Shown here: positions 4,833 through 5,041 of the stretch, in pieces
How the letters are laid out: each line of letters starts with the position of its first letter
How positions within the stretch are numbered: position 1 is the stretch's first letter
Assembly: GCA_947631885.1 (NCBI GenBank)
Contig: CANRMZ010000094.1
Coordinates: forward strand, 1 to 5,041
Source of the DNA: an uncultured Bacilli bacterium
GTDB lineage: Bacteria > Bacillota_I > Bacilli_A > RF39 > UBA660
DNA length: 5,041 nt
Reading direction: 5' to 3'
Made by a program: the position numbers and the translations under genes
Notes under the pieces: generated by a model
Database searches by the model: none
What the model saw: only the letters and a program-made list of their open reading frames with translations
Told to the model about the DNA's origin: nothing

Positions 4833-5041
4833 TTAATACTAGCTTTTACAAAGGCGTCAAATAAAGGATGTGGTCTTGTAGGACGACTTTTGAATTCAGG
4901 ATGGAATTGACATCCTACAAAGAAAGGATGATTTTTAAGTTCTACTATTTCTACTAAATTATTAGTTTCATTTATTCCGGATACTATTAGACCATTATTT
5001 TCAATTTCTTCACGATAAATATTATTAAATTCATATCTATG
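4829..5041 (-). CDS. pyrG: CTP synthase, C-terminal 70 residues (5' end outside window)
   Basis: The end of CTP synthase, which makes CTP from UTP, ATP and glutamine. The visible 70 residues belong to the class I glutamine amidotransferase domain. It starts at HRYEFNN, the conserved motif of this domain, then VELKNHPFFVGCQFHPEFKS, in which His and Glu of HPE complete the Cys-His-Glu glutaminase triad, and ends RPHPLFDAFVKASIK, the normal C-terminus. The frame runs from the first available base to TGA at 4829-4831, so the gene is cut by the window and not broken. The stop overlaps the next start by ATGA. This UGA is clearly a real stop and fixes the genetic code of the window. Confidence 0.97.
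   Translation of the reverse strand, partial: HRYEFNNIYREEIENNGLIVSGINETNNLVEIVELKNHPFFVGCQFHPEFKSRPTRPHPLFDAFVKASIK

Overview
The window is AT-rich DNA from a walled, low-GC Firmicute (Bacillota). Strong AGGAGG-type ribosome binding sites, Gram-positive SepF and DivIVA together, a tRNA with encoded CCA, and RseP and CdsA of Firmicutes type all point this way. The code looks standard. UGA is a true stop at the end of pyrG, all 19 Trp codons inside the complete genes are UGG, and AGG and CGG fall at Arg positions in conserved motifs (KRV in SepF, RRK in RseP). The lineage within Bacillota cannot be fixed from the sequence alone; an uncultured gut Bacilli or Erysipelotrichia-like group is a guess.

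Almost everything reads on the minus strand, so the biological order runs from high to low coordinates. At 4829-5041 is the 3' end of pyrG (CTP synthase). It overlaps by ATGA a gene for a small circularly permuted papain-like hydrolase (4302-4832). A clear intrinsic terminator (4221-4249) closes that unit. A second unit then starts from a promoter overlapping the terminator: sepF (3773-4186), divIVA (3335-3760), cdsA (2513-3322), rseP (1393-2496), and finally tRNA-Arg(CCG) (1299-1375). Gaps between the four protein genes are 12-16 nt, with each ribosome binding site touching or close to the previous stop, so this is a tight operon. It joins septum and pole placement (SepF, DivIVA) with phospholipid precursor synthesis (CdsA) and intramembrane proteolysis (RseP). 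CTP made by PyrG is the substrate of CdsA, but the terminator separates the two units.

Downstream of the tRNA the character changes to accessory DNA. A KilA-N domain gene (438-1199) has its own promoter region with an exact 12-bp tandem repeat. It is interrupted by a UGA, after which recognisable family sequence continues in frame (330-437), so it appears to be a decaying phage-type gene.

The left edge holds a convergent plus-strand gene for a 29-residue hydrophobic peptide with a strong ribosome binding site (15-104). Facing it is a possible minus-strand RNA with two stem-loops that fold better as minus-strand RNA, one of them overlapping the peptide's stop codon. This resembles a type I toxin-antitoxin module and is the most speculative but most interesting part of the window.
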